From Myxocyprinus asiaticus (lineage: Eukaryota; Chordata; Actinopteri; Cypriniformes; Catostomidae): a stretch of DNA of 64,000 nt. Made by a program: the position numbers and the translations under genes. Position 1 is the first letter of the stretch, and each line of letters begins with the position of its first letter. Location: NCBI RefSeq assembly GCF_019703515.2, contig NC_059382.1, positions 11,046,001 to 11,110,000 on the forward strand. The letters run 5' to 3'. Positions 13,471 through 23,078 of this stretch are shown here, piece after piece. The notes under the pieces were generated by a model, which saw only the letters and a list, made by a program, of their open reading frames with translations, was not told where the DNA came from and did no database searches.

Positions 13471-16400
13471 CACATATAATAAACATACAACTCTAAACTA
13501 TACCTCTCTCTCCACAGGCCCACTCCGAGAGCCCCCCAAAAACCTCAAATATCTACCTCATTTCCCTATAAAAGAATCCCATATCCCCAGCCTTCTACAC
13601 GTTACCTCTTCGAAGGCTGCCACCCTTCCCATCTCCTCGCACCACTCCCGAATTGAGGGTGCTCCCACCGACTTCCAACCCCTTAAAACAATCTGCCTGC
13701 CTATCATCGCACTGGTGAGGACCTATTTGTTTATGTATTTGTCATCTACGTCGATGACCGCCCCATCACCCAAAACACAGAGTCTGGGGCAAAATGAAAT
13801 CCGAATACCCAACACGTCACACACAACACTCTGTACCTTCAACCAAAATTTCTGAATCTCAGCATACCACCAATAAAGACGGGCCATGTCTCCATCCTCT
13901 GATTGGCATCACCAGCAGGTGGGTGTGTCTTTAAGACCAAGCCTATGCAATTTAGAGGGGGTCCAATAGAACCAATGTAAAATCTTGAATTGTATAAGGC
14001 ACACCCTTGCATCTCTCAATGCAGTTTTTATGTTTTTTAAAATCCTAGCCCATTCTCCCTCCTCCAATTCCAGGTTTAAATTTTTCTCCCATAATCTCTT
14101 GAGAGTGGTTGAGACTCCGTCCCCCAGACTCTGAATTAATAAGCAGTAATACACTGATGCCTCATGGCCCTTTCCAAAAGCAGAAATCACCTCTCCCAGA
14201 GTATCTGCTGCTTTAGGGGGGTTGTATGCAATTCCCAAAAGTACAGAGCAAGTGGCGTAACTGAAGATACCTATAAAACTGAGATCTGGGGATCCCAAAA
14301 TATTGAACCATATTTTCAAAGGATCTCATCACACCACTCTAATAAAGATCACCGAGTGAATTAACCCCCCTCGCAATCCACTCTGACCAACAAAAAGGGG
14401 ACTTATTAATGCATAGTTTGGGGTTTAGCCATAGGCTCGAGGCAACATTTAGATATATATCTGAATTAAACACTCTGGACACTTTTGTCCATACTGAGTG
14501 CAAATGTGAAATAACGGGGTGCGACTTTAACTTCTCTATTTAGTTTGATGGAAAGGCTTTGCAATGGCAAAATAGGGGCAAGAAGTTCTTGTTCAATGCA
14601 GAACCAGGGAGGGGCTCTTTCAGGTGGAAGCGACCAATGAACCAAATGTCTGAGACCGAATGCATAATAATAAAACAAAATCTTGGTAGGCCTAGCCCAC
14701 CTTTTTCAATCGGCTTATGTAACTTATTGAAATGTAATCTGGGGCGCTTACCACTCCAAATGAAAGAATTCGCTATGCTCTCAAATTGCTTGAAATAAGA
14801 GAGGGGGACATCTACCGGGATAAATTATGAGGGGTTAAATTAAAGGGTCAAAATTAACTCTGACTAAATCAGACAAATTTGTTGGGAATAAAATGCCCAA
14901 ATACAGGAAGGCGCCTGGCTGGAAGGCCGTTACTGGACAGTACGCTGTCAAAGCCAAAGCTTCGGATTTAGACCAGATGACTTTGTATCCTGAGAATTTG
15001 GAAAAGGAATGAATAATTCTGTGGAAGCAAGGCATAGATTTAGTAGGGTCAAAGACGACTAATAAAATATCTGCATAAAGCAGAAGCTTATGCGCCACGC
15101 CTCCCGCCATCACCCCTGGAAAATCATCCTCCTTACTTATCGTGGCTGCTAATGATTCCAGGGCAAGACAGAACAATAATTGGGAAAGAGGGCAACCCTG
15201 CCGGGTGCCCCTATCCAGAGTAAAATAATCTGAAATTAACCCTTTGTTTGTACCGCTGCTACAGGGGTCTATAAAGTAACTTAATCCAACCAATAAATGT
15301 ACTCCCGAACCCATACATTTCCAAAACAAAAAGATAATCCCATTCTACCATATCAAACGCCTTTTTGGTGTCAAGTGAGATGGCAGCGACCGGAGATTGA
15401 TCATTCGCTACTGACCACATAATATTGATGAGACGCCTAATATTATCAGAAGAACTATGGCCTCGAATAAACCCCACCTGATCTATATGTACAAGTGATG
15501 TCATAACTTTACTTAATCGATTAGTATTGACCTTCCCAAATCAACACAAAGAGGCTCCAAAACACTTTTTCACGGACTTTCGGCTTCATCATACCACGTT
15601 GGTGGAATGACCTTCCCAAATCCATCCGTGAAGCTGACTCACTTTCTGTCTTCAAAAACAGCTAAAAACACATCTTTTCCATGAGCACTTAACCAGTCAC
15701 TAAAAAAAAAAAAAAAATATTCCTTTTTGCACTTTAATCTGTTTTGAATGCTGCTAGTGAAACTTTGTGATATGGCACTTTTCATACCACTGTCTCCTTA
15801 AGATGATTCGCTTATGTGTTCTTCTTTTGTAAGTTGCTTTTGATAAATGCGTCTGCCAAGTGAATAATGTAAATGTAAATGTAGTACTTTGATATATACC
15901 ATTGTGCTGAATAATTACCATATTCATATACAGTTGAAGTCAGAAGTTTATATACACCTTAGCCAAATACATTTAAACTCAGTTTTTCACAATTCCTGAC
16001 ATTTATTCGTAGAAAACATTCCCTCTCTTAGGTCAATTAGGATCACTACTTTATTTTAAGAATGTGAAATGTCAGATTAATAGTAGAGATAATGATTTAT
16101 TTCAGCTATTATTTCTTTCATCACATTCCCAGTGGGTCAGAAGTTTACATACACTTTGTTAGCATCTGGTAGCATTACCTTTTCAATTTTTTAACTTGGG
16201 CCAAACATTTTGGGTAGCCTTCCACAAGCTTCTCACAATAAGTTGCTGGAATTTTGGCCCAGTCCTCCAGACAGAACTGGTGTAACTGAGTCAGGTTTGT
16301 TGGCCTCCTTGCTCGCACACGCTTTTCAGTTCTGCCCACAAATTTTCTATCGGATCGAGGTCAGGGCTTTGTGCTGGCCACTCCAATACCTTGACTTTGT

Positions 16401-19400
16401 TGTCCTTAAGCCATTTTGCCACAACTATGGAGGTATGCTTGGGGTCATTGTCCATTTGGAAGACCCATTTGCGACCAAACTTTAACTTCATGGCTGATGT
16501 CTTGAGATGTTGCTTCAAAATATCTGCATTATTTTCCTTCCTCATGATACCAACTATTTTGTGAAGTGCACCAGTCCCTCCTGCAGCAAATCGCCACCAC
16601 AACATGATGTTGCCACCCCCATGGTTGGGATTGTTCAATTTTTGTTTCATCAGACCAGAGGACATTTCTCCAAAAAGTAAGATCTTTGTCCCCATGTGCA
16701 CTTGCAAACTGTAGTCTGGCTTTTTTATGGTGGTTTGGAGCATTGGCTTCTTCCTTGCTGAGCAGCCTTTCAGGTTATGTCGATATAGGACTCGTTTTAC
16801 AGTGGATATAGATATCTGTCTACCTGTTTCCTCCAGTATCTTCACAAGGTCCTTTGCTGTTGTTCTGGGATTGATTTGCACTTTTCGCACCAAACTACGT
16901 TCATCTCTAGGAGACAGAATGTGTCTCCTTCTTGAGCGGTATGATGGCTGCATGATCCCATGGTGTTTATACTTGCGTACTATTATTTGTACAGATGAAC
17001 GTGGTACCTTCAGGCATTTGGAAATTGCTCCCAAGGATGAACCAGACTTGTGGAGGTCCACAATTTTTTTTCTAAGGTCTTGGCTGATTTCTTTTGATTT
17101 TCCCATGATGTCAAGCAAAGCGGCACAGTATTTGAAGGTAGGCCTTGAAATACATCCACAGGTACACCTCCAATTCAGTACACCTCCTATCAGAAGCTAA
17201 TTGGCTAATTGTCTAAAGGCTTGACATCATTTTCTGGAATTTTCCAAGCTGCTTAAAGGCACAGTTAACATAGTGTATGTAAACTCCTGACCCACTGGAA
17301 TTGTGATATAGTCAATTAAAAGTGAAACAATCTGTCTGTGAACAATTGTTGGAAAAATGACTTGTGTCATGCACAAAGTAGATGTCCTAAACGACTTGCC
17401 AAAACTATAGTTTGCTAATATTAAATCTGTGGAGTGGTTACTTCAACCTAAATGTATGTAAACTTCTGACTTCAACTGTACAGTAGTATTTACATGGCAT
17501 TCCAAGGGACATTAAGGAAATACCATGAAATTACCATAGTGCATATTAAAAAAATCATGGTACTTGTCCAAAAAACTATGGCATTACCAAACACCATGGT
17601 ATTTAGGGAGCAGGCTAAGCTTCCCACCTTCTGCTTGGTGCTGCAGATGTTCTCCAGGTCGTTGATAAGAGCAGCCTTGCGCTGGTGCAGTGCTTTCTCC
17701 AGCTCCTCGAATGTATTGCTGATCTCTGTTACTGCCTCATTCTTCCTGTCTGTTAGCTGCCTGGAGATCTCATTTACCAGCTCTATAGCTGCAGTCAGCT
17801 GGGGAAGCCTGCAAAAGCCAGGCCAATGTTCAATCAAACTTTCCATAAAGATATCATGTTGTGAGGAAGTTTAGTTAAAAAGTAAACATACCGGCAATTA
17901 AAAAGAGTTTACATATAAACTATTAAAAAATATTACATAATAAATGCAAGATGGTAACTCATTTTAATATATTATCATTGATTTATTTTAAATAAAATAG
18001 TCACCCAAAAATTAAAAATTCTGTCATGATTTACTAACCCTCATATAGTTTAGCACTAAAACAATGCAAGTTCTCGTGTAAATATGTGCCACTGTGAATG
18101 GGCTTCTCTTATTTGCAACACTGAAAAATTAATTACATTTCTCATATGCCTCCAGAAGGCTTGGAATATCACACAGAAGTTGCATGGACTACTTTTATGA
18201 TTTTTAAAGAACAAAAATATGGGTTTGGAACGACATGAGGGTGAGTAAATTAAGATTGAATTTTCATTTTTGAATTCTTTTAAACCTAAATAATTATTTA
18301 GTGTATGAAGAATGCATTCACATAAACTGTGCAGTTCCACATACTGGCTCATGTAAAAAATTGAACATATTATAATTTTTGGCTGAATGAACCTCTTGTG
18401 AATCACATCCAGTTGGTTTTTCAGCGCTGCTTTGTGTTGCTCCAGAACATCCCGCAGTGGAACGGTCACATGCTCTCTGTGCTCTCCCTCTGTGCACTCC
18501 AAACACATGGCCGTTTCACAAGACTCACAGTAAAACTCCATGACCTGTAGAGGGTGCAAACAACTCATTACTATGAGAGAAACTGTTGCATTGAGCAAGC
18601 AAAAAACAAATTGAAAAAAAAAAATAAAACATCCAAAAGTTATATATTCTACGATTTCAACCTCTTCAATTGATCTATCAATCAGCAACGCTGTCCACGC
18701 ATCTTAACGATTTAAATAAATCTGATCCAGGAGTAAGATGATAAAAAAGAAGCCACTACAAAATACAGCATTATGAGAGAAGGTATTTACCCACAGACAG
18801 CCTGTGATAATGACGTAGTTTTATGTCTCTGTAATATGTCCTAATACTTGTGCAAGCTTAATTATCACTAAAAGTATGTACTGTACTTTCCAATCATAAG
18901 CCAAGTATTTACTTAGTTCAGTGCATAAATATGTGAACTGGGACGTGGGACCAAATCCTCAGGAGACCATTGATTTCACCCTTCTCCAATGTACTGGTCA
19001 GTATATGATGCATGTTTACCTTGCCCTCATGGTTGGGACAAGAAAGGGGTGGGGCATATGTAGCAGCACTGGCCGATTCCAGGCCACTACAGGCCTCGGG
19101 ATGAGTGCAGTCCTGCTCCCTCTGCAACACCTCCATCAGATTAGTGATGAAGAAATTGTTCTGCAGAGCTGCTACACCCTTTTCAGGCAGGATGGAGGTC
19201 TGTCTGCACACCGGGCAGGAGAGGGTCAGGGACTGAGGGGGAATGTAATTCTGGAGGCATCTGTGATAAAAGAGATAAATGGGCGTAAAAAATTAAGTAA
19301 GACCAGAAAGCAATTCAAATGGATTGTAAGCCCACTGGATGTAAACCAAGACATGATTAATCCATCTAGCTGTCTGTGTCAAATATTTCAGACTGACCCA

Positions 19401-22031
19401 TTAAATCTTGCGAGTGTGATACTGCTTTTATACAACATTCAATATAAATTATAACTTTCAAAATTATAAAGTTAATATTGAGTAACTTACAATTTAGAAA
19501 CAATATGGCCATTTCATATCATACAAAGCCTTTCAGAGGTCAGAGAAAAAGTTTTGCGTTCTATCCAAAAACCATGGTTTATTACAGTAATATTATAGTA
19601 ACTATGGTTGTAGTAACTATGTTACTGGTGGAAACCATGGTTTTACTATAGTAATATTGTAGTAACTGGTTAATTATCAAAATATGGTGACAAACATGTC
19701 TCTTGACTTTTCGGTCATGAAAAATATTTCAAATAGTCAAATAAATCCCATTTAAAAGGCATATAATTCTATAACCTAACCTTTTAAATAAACAACTTCT
19801 ACGATATTTACAGTTGTTTATGGGTTCATTTTTTACTAATTTTGTCTTCTCAGGTCAAGCATTAGTGCAAGGCCTAACAAGTGTGCAAAAAAGCAAAACA
19901 AAAAAGTAATGAATAATTTAAATAATAATAAAAAAAATGTCTGTCCCTTGATTTCATGTAACTGGTGTTATCAATGTTAAAAACTTGGATTTTGAAAATA
20001 TAAAAAGTGTTGGAAAATAAATTTCAAGGTCAAAGGTCAGAAGAAGAAGAGGCTGCTCAAATGTGCATACAGTGATTTTCCCGCCATGTTGAATAATTTA
20101 TAAATTTACATTTTAACTGTACTTTTTCACATGGTTCATTTAAATGTGTTATTGCTGTTACATTGTGTTCATGTGAAATATTTTTATTGAAAGAAAAAAA
20201 AAGATTTTAAGGAATATTCCGGGTTCAATACAAGTTAAGCTCAAATCAGCAGCATTTGTGGCATAATGTTGATTACCACAAAAATTCATTTAGACTCATC
20301 CGTACTTTTCTATAAAAAAAAAATAAAATAAAAAAAAATAAATAAAAAAAAAGCAAAGATCTGTATTACAATAAAGCACTTACAATGGAAGTGAATGGGG
20401 CCAATTTTTTGAGGGTTTAAATGCAGAAATTTGAAGCTTATAATTTTATAAAAGCACTTACATTAATTGTTCTGTTAAAACTCATGTATTATTTGAGCTG
20501 TAAATCATCATTTTTACAGTTATTTTAGGGTTTGTTGACATTACATCGTCATGGCAACAAAGTTGTAAAATTGGCTATAACTTTACACAAAAAAGGTTAG
20601 TAAGTGATTTATCATACTAAAATCATTTTTACATGCATATTGTTTATGTCTTGTGGCTATACTTTTGAAAAAGTGAATATTTTAACGTTCAAAAATTGGC
20701 CCTCATTCACTTCCATTGTAAGTGTCTCACTGTAACCTTGATTTTTGCTTTTTTTTTTTTTTAAAGAAAAGGAAGAATGAGTCAAAAGTACTTTATGTGG
20801 TAATCAACATTATGCCACAAATGCTGTCGATTGAGCTTAACTTGTATTGAACTCGGAATATTCTTTTAATGGAATGGTTTATTAATTTTGTTCTGTGATG
20901 CTATAGACCTTTTTCACAGACTATGATGACGCATTTCCGCCTTACTTAGCAGCGTAAATAAAGCAAACTTTTTTAAAATATTGAATGTAAGTTTATAACA
21001 TTATGCTTTGTGTTATATTACCCTGGAATTAGTTTAAAAAAAATTATTACCACAGCTGCGTGGGGGTTTCGATTACACTTGCTGAGAGAGTGACAGTAAA
21101 TTTGGCATCTTCTCCCACCTGACTGTCTAAATCCACTGCTCTGTATTTATTTCTTCTTCTGGAAACTCATTCAAATGTAATAGTGGATTTTTTCTTTTGC
21201 TCTTGGAGCAAATGGGTAAATCAAAATAATATTTGCTGTGATCTCCCATTCACCGCTGTCGAAGTTTACTCTGCAATGGTTTTCTTCCGCGTTCCAAAAC
21301 ATGGGAGTGTGAAAAAGGTCTATTGACACCTTCTTAGAAAATTAATCTTTTAAGAGAATTGTTTTTTTTAAATTAAAAACATATTTAATCTTACATTTTT
21401 TATATTTCAGAATGTCAACATTTTTTGAAAATGACCCAGCCATGACTGTAGTAAAACCATGGTTAATTTTAATAAAGGTTAATTAAGGTTTTACTACAGC
21501 AACCATCGTTGGTATTACCATCGTATGGTATTTGTAGTAAAACCATGGTAACCACAAAATTTACCATGGTTTTACTACAGTAACTATAGCTGAACTATGG
21601 TATTTGTAGTAAAACCATACCCACACAATTAACCAGAGCTACAGTTGCTTCTCTGAACTGTTGTGAGCAAACATGAAGTGAGATGACAGATTTGCAAAAA
21701 GTTAATATATGTTAATTTTATAAATATGGGGTTAGAGTTGCTAGACAAAATAGTCTAGGCTTTCTTATGCTGGTAGCCCTTTGCTCTAAACAAAAGGTCT
21801 TTTGCTCACAGTAAATTGCTTTTGGAATTTAAAGAGTGTGATTGCAATCATTTGTTCATTCATGCACATGGTACTTTCTCGTGATGTGGGTGTTTACCTC
21901 TCGCAGAAGGTGTGCAGGCAGGGCAGGACTTTGGGGTTGTGGTAATGCTCCAGACAGATGCTGCACACCAAGAACTGCTTGTCTATCTGACGCACCACTG
22001 GACTGGTGCTGCCGCTTTCCCGCTTGGCCAT
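1720..22031 (-). CDS. trim3: TRIM3-type RING/B-box/filamin/NHL E3 ubiquitin ligase, complete in 12 coding exons
   Basis: Tripartite-motif ubiquitin ligase of the TRIM2/TRIM3 group, which in vertebrates acts mainly in neurons on cytoplasmic and synaptic targets. Exons (minus strand, 5' to 3'): 21898-22031, 19020-19260, 18393-18544, 17628-17808, 12801-13148, 10709-11099, 10024-10127, 9298-9465, 6310-6478, 5661-5731, 5219-5359, 1720-1872. All junctions are AG/GT and every phase closes: 2253 nt, 750 residues plus TAA. Domain order: RING (Cys23 to Cys63), B-box2 (from about 119), coiled coil, filamin repeat (about 320-425), six NHL blades to the terminal YRYLQ. TRIM3 is preferred over TRIM2 because of the MAKRE start, [12 protein letters not shown], and [15 protein letters not shown] compared with family sequences from memory. 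An ATG directly upstream (22032-22034) has a weaker context than the chosen one (A at -3, G at +4). Which teleost duplicate (a or b) cannot be told. Confidence 0.95.
1990..3830 (+). mobile_element. Rex1/CR1-like LINE, 5'-truncated, in last trim3 intron
   Basis: Non-LTR retrotransposon on the opposite strand to trim3. Pieces in order are the pre-RT linker ([24 protein letters not shown] text near 2024-2236), RT fingers ([20 protein letters not shown] near 2600), FADD catalytic box at about 3055 ([12 protein letters not shown]) and the thumb/C-terminus to 3723 ([28 protein letters not shown], stop). There are frame breaks near 2240, 2905 and 3130, so it is dead. The endonuclease is missing. The 3' end beyond 3723 is AT-rich and its exact limit is unclear. 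Confidence 0.85.
3830..5218. other. intron remainder between LINE and trim3 exon 11
   Basis: No coding region. A moderately GC-rich stretch (3950-4240) with similar copies of ctacactaccatgacgcac and ccacactaccacgacgcac about 70 bp apart looks like the tip of another repeat. The rest is AT-rich and unassigned. Confidence 0.5.
5219..5359 (-). CDS. trim3: trim3 coding exon 11: fifth NHL blade
   Basis: Reads [40 protein letters not shown] and WGNSRIQ: 47 codons in phase 0. Acceptor ggcag, donor ATACAG before gtgggc. Confidence 0.95.
5661..5731 (-). CDS. trim3: trim3 coding exon 10: fourth NHL blade, short exon
   Basis: Only 71 nt. Reads [20 protein letters not shown] then SVK, matching the conserved TRIM2/3 block. 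Acceptor gcaag before GTCCCC, donor GTTAAG before gtacag. It is too short to appear as a long open frame and was found from phase and family sequence. Confidence 0.94.
5991..6101 (-). repeat. tRNA-derived SINE, minus strand, truncated
   Basis: On the minus strand an A-box-like stretch (gctcaaatgatggagcatgg) and a B-box-like ggtttgattccc are followed by a tail ending gataaaagcatctgctaaat. That tail resembles the 3' end of the LINE2 relic at 50824, as expected if the SINE borrows a LINE's replication machinery. It lies between trim3 exons 10 and 9. Confidence 0.65.
6310..6478 (-). CDS. trim3: trim3 coding exon 9: third NHL blade
   Basis: Reads [57 protein letters not shown]. The [10 protein letters not shown] block favours TRIM3 over TRIM2. 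The exon ends with one base of the Gly codon, completed by exon 10. Confidence 0.95.
7511..8758 (-). mobile_element. Tc1-like DNA transposon copy 1, 1248 bp, inside a MITE
   Basis: Complete element between TA dinucleotides (7509-7510 and 8759-8760). The inverted termini start cactatattgccaaaag and run about 27 bp with few mismatches. It contains one transposase gene on the minus strand, disabled by stops. It is the sibling of 57409-58638 and longer by exactly 18 bp. Confidence 0.95.
7593..8624 (-). pseudogene. Tc1 transposase, broken by three stop codons
   Basis: Cut-and-paste DDE transposase, 344 codons from ATG (8622-8624) to stop. The N-terminal half is a paired-like DNA-binding domain ([20 protein letters not shown]). 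The catalytic half keeps WSDKSRF (first Asp), [11 protein letters not shown] (second Asp) and [13 protein letters not shown] (Glu). Adjacent TAA and TAG codons (8592-8597) and a TGA (8127-8129, CGA in the sibling) interrupt the frame. No frameshift is needed to read across. Confidence 0.92.
9223..9245. repeat. (TA)n microsatellite
   Basis: Run of about ten ta units just outside trim3 exon 8, in the intron 3' of it. Confidence 0.8.
9298..9465 (-). CDS. trim3: trim3 coding exon 8: second NHL blade
   Basis: Reads [40 protein letters not shown] and [16 protein letters not shown]: 56 codons, both ends in phase 0. Acceptor ggtag, donor TTTAAG before gtatgt. Confidence 0.95.
9553..10017. repeat. 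MITE-like element between trim3 exons 8 and 7
   Basis: The left edge (gtagctatctttccattcaa) and right edge (gtggatggaaacccag) are loosely inverted, and phrases such as tttccatcc/ggatggaaa recur. It abuts exon 7 almost directly. Boundaries and family are uncertain. Confidence 0.4.
10024..10127 (-). CDS. trim3: trim3 coding exon 7: first NHL blade
   Basis: Reads [20 protein letters not shown] then [14 protein letters not shown], an NHL repeat of the beta-propeller that binds substrates or partners. Acceptor gacag before GGACG; donor ATACAG before gtaaca. Confidence 0.95.
10128..10708. other. trim3 intron 6, nothing recognised
   Basis: AT-rich intron between exons 6 and 7. I see no open frame, RNA gene or inverted-terminal element. 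Confidence 0.6.
10709..11099 (-). CDS. trim3: trim3 coding exon 6: filamin repeat and basic linker
   Basis: Begins [20 protein letters not shown], follows with the filamin-type strands ([38 protein letters not shown]), then a basic linker ([27 protein letters not shown]). A glycine-rich stretch [10 protein letters not shown] sits in the linker. The exon ends one base into the Gly codon before the first NHL blade. Confidence 0.95.
11500..11897 (-). repeat. tRNA-derived SINE with poly(A) tail and 16-bp target duplication
   Basis: Read on the minus strand it starts with a tRNA-like head (gcctgggtagctcagtggta, then an A/B-box spacing to agttcgaatccc), has a unique body and ends in a run of A. 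The flanks aaacttgtcccttttt at 11484-11499 and 11898-11913 are a perfect target-site duplication. It sits in trim3 intron 5, in the same direction as the gene. The tRNA head is part of the SINE, not a functional tRNA. Confidence 0.88.
11914..12800. other. trim3 intron 5 remainder
   Basis: AT-rich. Two similar phrases, cccgggtcagtttgccccg (about 12070) and ccgggtcaatttgacccg (about 12357), suggest one more decayed short element of about 300 bp. No gene is seen. Confidence 0.45.
12801..13148 (-). CDS. trim3: trim3 coding exon 5: end of coiled coil and linker to filamin domain
   Basis: Encodes 116 residues in phase 0, from [20 protein letters not shown] through [19 protein letters not shown] to [20 protein letters not shown]. 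The SVATGEGLR segment leads into the filamin-type immunoglobulin fold. Exons 4 and 5 are separated by an intron of about 4.5 kb filled with LINE and Tc1-type insertions. Confidence 0.95.
13240..15525 (-). mobile_element. L1/Tx1-type LINE, RT and 3' part, decayed
   Basis: Minus-strand reverse transcriptase of the L1 group. 15504-15259 reads [20 protein letters not shown] and [17 protein letters not shown]. 15329-14835 reads [20 protein letters not shown] and [11 protein letters not shown], where the usual YADD box has become YADI, so a catalytic Asp is lost. 14319-13909 is the C-terminal region ([40 protein letters not shown]). Frames are broken between the pieces. A (TA)n tract at 13429-13462 lies in the 3' part. 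It is in trim3 intron 4, in the gene's sense orientation. Confidence 0.82.
15526..15888 (+). mobile_element. LINE2 3' end, short truncated copy
   Basis: Includes the end of the RT C-terminal region (ttggtggaatgaccttccca, caaaaacagctaaaaacaca) and a tail ending in taaatgtaaatgta repeats after gcgtctgccaagtg. It is the same family and the same 3' end as the minus-strand copy at 50824-51360. It abuts the L1-type LINE. Confidence 0.72.
15931..17478 (-). mobile_element. Sleeping Beauty-type Tc1 element, 1548 bp, with IR/DR ends
   Basis: Between TA dinucleotides (15929-15930, 17479-17480). Outer ends start cagttgaagtcagaagttta, and a second internal copy of the core (gtgggtcagaagtttacata near 16133) is mirrored on the right (tgtaaactcctgacccac near 17277). 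This double-direct-repeat terminus is typical of salmonid/cyprinid Tc1 elements. It encodes one degraded transposase on the minus strand. Confidence 0.93.
16291..17106 (-). pseudogene. Sleeping Beauty-type transposase, internally deleted and frameshifted
   Basis: Starts [20 protein letters not shown], with the paired-like domain ([17 protein letters not shown]) and an arginine-rich hook. The middle is scrambled: the segment with the first catalytic Asp is out of frame and about 25 codons are missing before [10 protein letters not shown]. The frame then resumes ([39 protein letters not shown]) and is lost again before the C-terminus. Non-functional. Confidence 0.9.
17485..17612. repeat. atggtaa-type palindromic repeat
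   Basis: Short AT-rich element with mirrored phrases (aaataccatgaaattaccat, accatggtattt) next to trim3 exon 4. Similar text recurs near 19570-19665, 21440-21640 and 55440-55560, so it is a dispersed family. Confidence 0.45.
17628..17808 (-). CDS. trim3: trim3 coding exon 4: coiled coil
   Basis: Reads [18 protein letters not shown] and then [20 protein letters not shown] to STKQK. These are regularly spaced hydrophobics typical of the dimerising coiled coil in TRIM2/3. Acceptor ttgcag before GCTTCC; donor AGAAG before gtggga. Confidence 0.93.
17993..18280. repeat. short foldback MITE, gttcaccc family
   Basis: Left end aatagtcacccaaaaattaa, right end gagggtgagtaaattaagat. It is a decayed member of the same superfamily as 376-1131 and overlaps only intron sequence left of trim3 exon 3. 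Confidence 0.55.
18393..18544 (-). CDS. trim3: trim3 coding exon 3: B-box2 and start of coiled coil
   Basis: Reads [20 protein letters not shown] and then [21 protein letters not shown], supplying the remaining Cys/His zinc ligands of B-box2 and the first coiled-coil heptads. Acceptor ctacag, donor AAGAG before gttcat; two bases of the Arg codon are carried over to exon 4. Confidence 0.95.
19020..19260 (-). CDS. trim3: trim3 coding exon 2: second half of RING and start of B-box
   Basis: Completes the RING (CLQNYIP to SCPVCRQ, last ligand Cys63) and continues [20 protein letters not shown], a block conserved in TRIM2/3. It ends in SCPNHEGK, where the Cys and His are the first B-box2 ligands. 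The acceptor is cacag before ATGCC, the donor is AAG before gtaaac, and the exon ends in phase 0. Confidence 0.95.
19570..19665. repeat. accatggtt-type palindromic repeat
   Basis: Repeated accatggtttta/tagtaactatggtt phrases in trim3 intron 1, of the same kind as 21440-21640. Confidence 0.5.
20205..20869. repeat. palindromic MITE, 665 bp, in trim3 intron 1
   Basis: The left arm (ttaaggaatattccgggttc, aagttaagctcaaatcagca) is repeated inverted at the right (gattgagcttaacttgtatt, ctcggaatattcttttaa). Mirrored matches continue inward (ggtaatcaacattatgccac). No coding capacity. Confidence 0.8.
20903..21323. repeat. MITE with atagacctttttcaca termini
   Basis: The terminal atagacctttttcaca is exactly inverted at the right end (tgtgaaaaaggtctat). 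About 420 bp, non-coding, in trim3 intron 1, separated from the previous MITE by about 30 bp. Confidence 0.8.
21440..21640. repeat. accatggtt-type palindromic repeat, larger copy
   Basis: Multiple gtagtaaaaccatggtt units in both directions over 200 bp, in trim3 intron 1. Confidence 0.6.
21898..22031 (-). CDS. trim3: trim3 coding exon 1: start and first half of RING
   Basis: Encodes residues 1-44 plus two bases of Arg45, beginning MAKRESGS and containing the CSIC zinc ligands (Cys23, Cys26) and CLHTFCE. The donor is GAGAG followed by gtaaac. The open frame the sequence shows most easily here is an antisense/off-frame shadow; the coding frame opens at the ATG at 22029-22031. Confidence 0.95.
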
Positions 22032-22071
22032 CATGAGAGGCATTCAAATGAAGAGACAGAAGTCTCTTAGA
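22032..22071 (-). other. trim3 5' leader and candidate upstream splice acceptor
   Basis: Upstream of the start codon the minus strand runs through a short leader to a pyrimidine tract ending in TTTTAG at about 22072-22077. This is a plausible acceptor, meaning the first exon would be non-coding and lie further right. Candidates are near 26.6 kb or at the CCAAT-box region near 42.9 kb. Confidence 0.4.
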
Positions 22072-22252
22072 CTAAAAGAGAGAGAGAGACACACAGAACA
22101 TTCATCTTTGAGTAAAGCTGTGGAATGGCCTCAAGGTCTGGTATATACACATACAGACCTCTTTCATCTAATCCCCTGCATATATCCAAAGGCCAAGGAA
22201 AACTGTCCATTTACATTGTCAAGCTGTCAATGGCTTTGATTTCATATATGAG

Positions 22253-23078
22253 TGATTCCTCAACTATGGGCACTTTTATGTCTTAGAGGTTGATTTCAAA
22301 TAAAAACTAAATGAAATAGAAAAACAGATTGAATTTTTATTTGAATTTTTTTCACTTTAAAACTGTTTTGGAAACCTTTTGCCAATCCTTCACCAGTTAT
22401 TTTTGCTACTTTTCACAACCTTTTTATCTATAGATTTTATTGTCCCAGACCAAGACTTTCAATCTTAAAATATGAAAATCCATGATATTAAATATTTATT
22501 ATTACATTTTCAAACATATATTAAAGTAAAAAAATAAATAAATAAACACAAACCATTTCAATATTTATTGTGTGAAAAACATTTATATTAAGTTTTACAC
22601 AAATTACAACTGTCCCTCAGTTGTGCTGTCATTTTTACCACAACCAACAATTTTGCCACTAATAATAGTGTTTTTAGAAGTTAGTGTACTTGGTTGCCAA
22701 GGAGATTACAGGGTCAGTGAAGCACATGCTTGAGATAAAATATTGTTGATGTCTAAAGAAATCAAAGTAAAATCAAGGTATATATCACTTGTGAACAGAA
22801 TATTTTTATTGTGCATCATTTCCAATCAAACTTTAACTGTCGAATTATGCAAAAAGTGTGATTTTCTTTTTTTTATTATTAGGATACATACGATGCTACC
22901 TAAGAAATTGGCCTTAGCAAAGCAAAGACGTCAGCAATTCTATTTAAAACATATTTCATATGTCATTTTCACCACAGAATGAATCATAATTTGATATGTG
23001 GTAGAAGTGACATTTGTTTGGTAGAAGAAATTAAAAACATCGCAGTTCACAGGGCCAAAAATGCCCATTGTTGAAATA
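22253..23078. repeat. probable MITE upstream of trim3
   Basis: The left edge cctcaactatgggcactttt is approximately inverted at the right (aaaaatgcccattgttgaaa). AT-rich, no gene. Confidence 0.45.

Noticed and set aside
1720..22031. Assignment of the TRIM gene as trim2
   Set aside because: The N-terminus (MAKRE) and the [12 protein letters not shown] and [14 protein letters not shown] blocks resemble TRIM3 more than TRIM2; the beside-FHDC location alone is not decisive.
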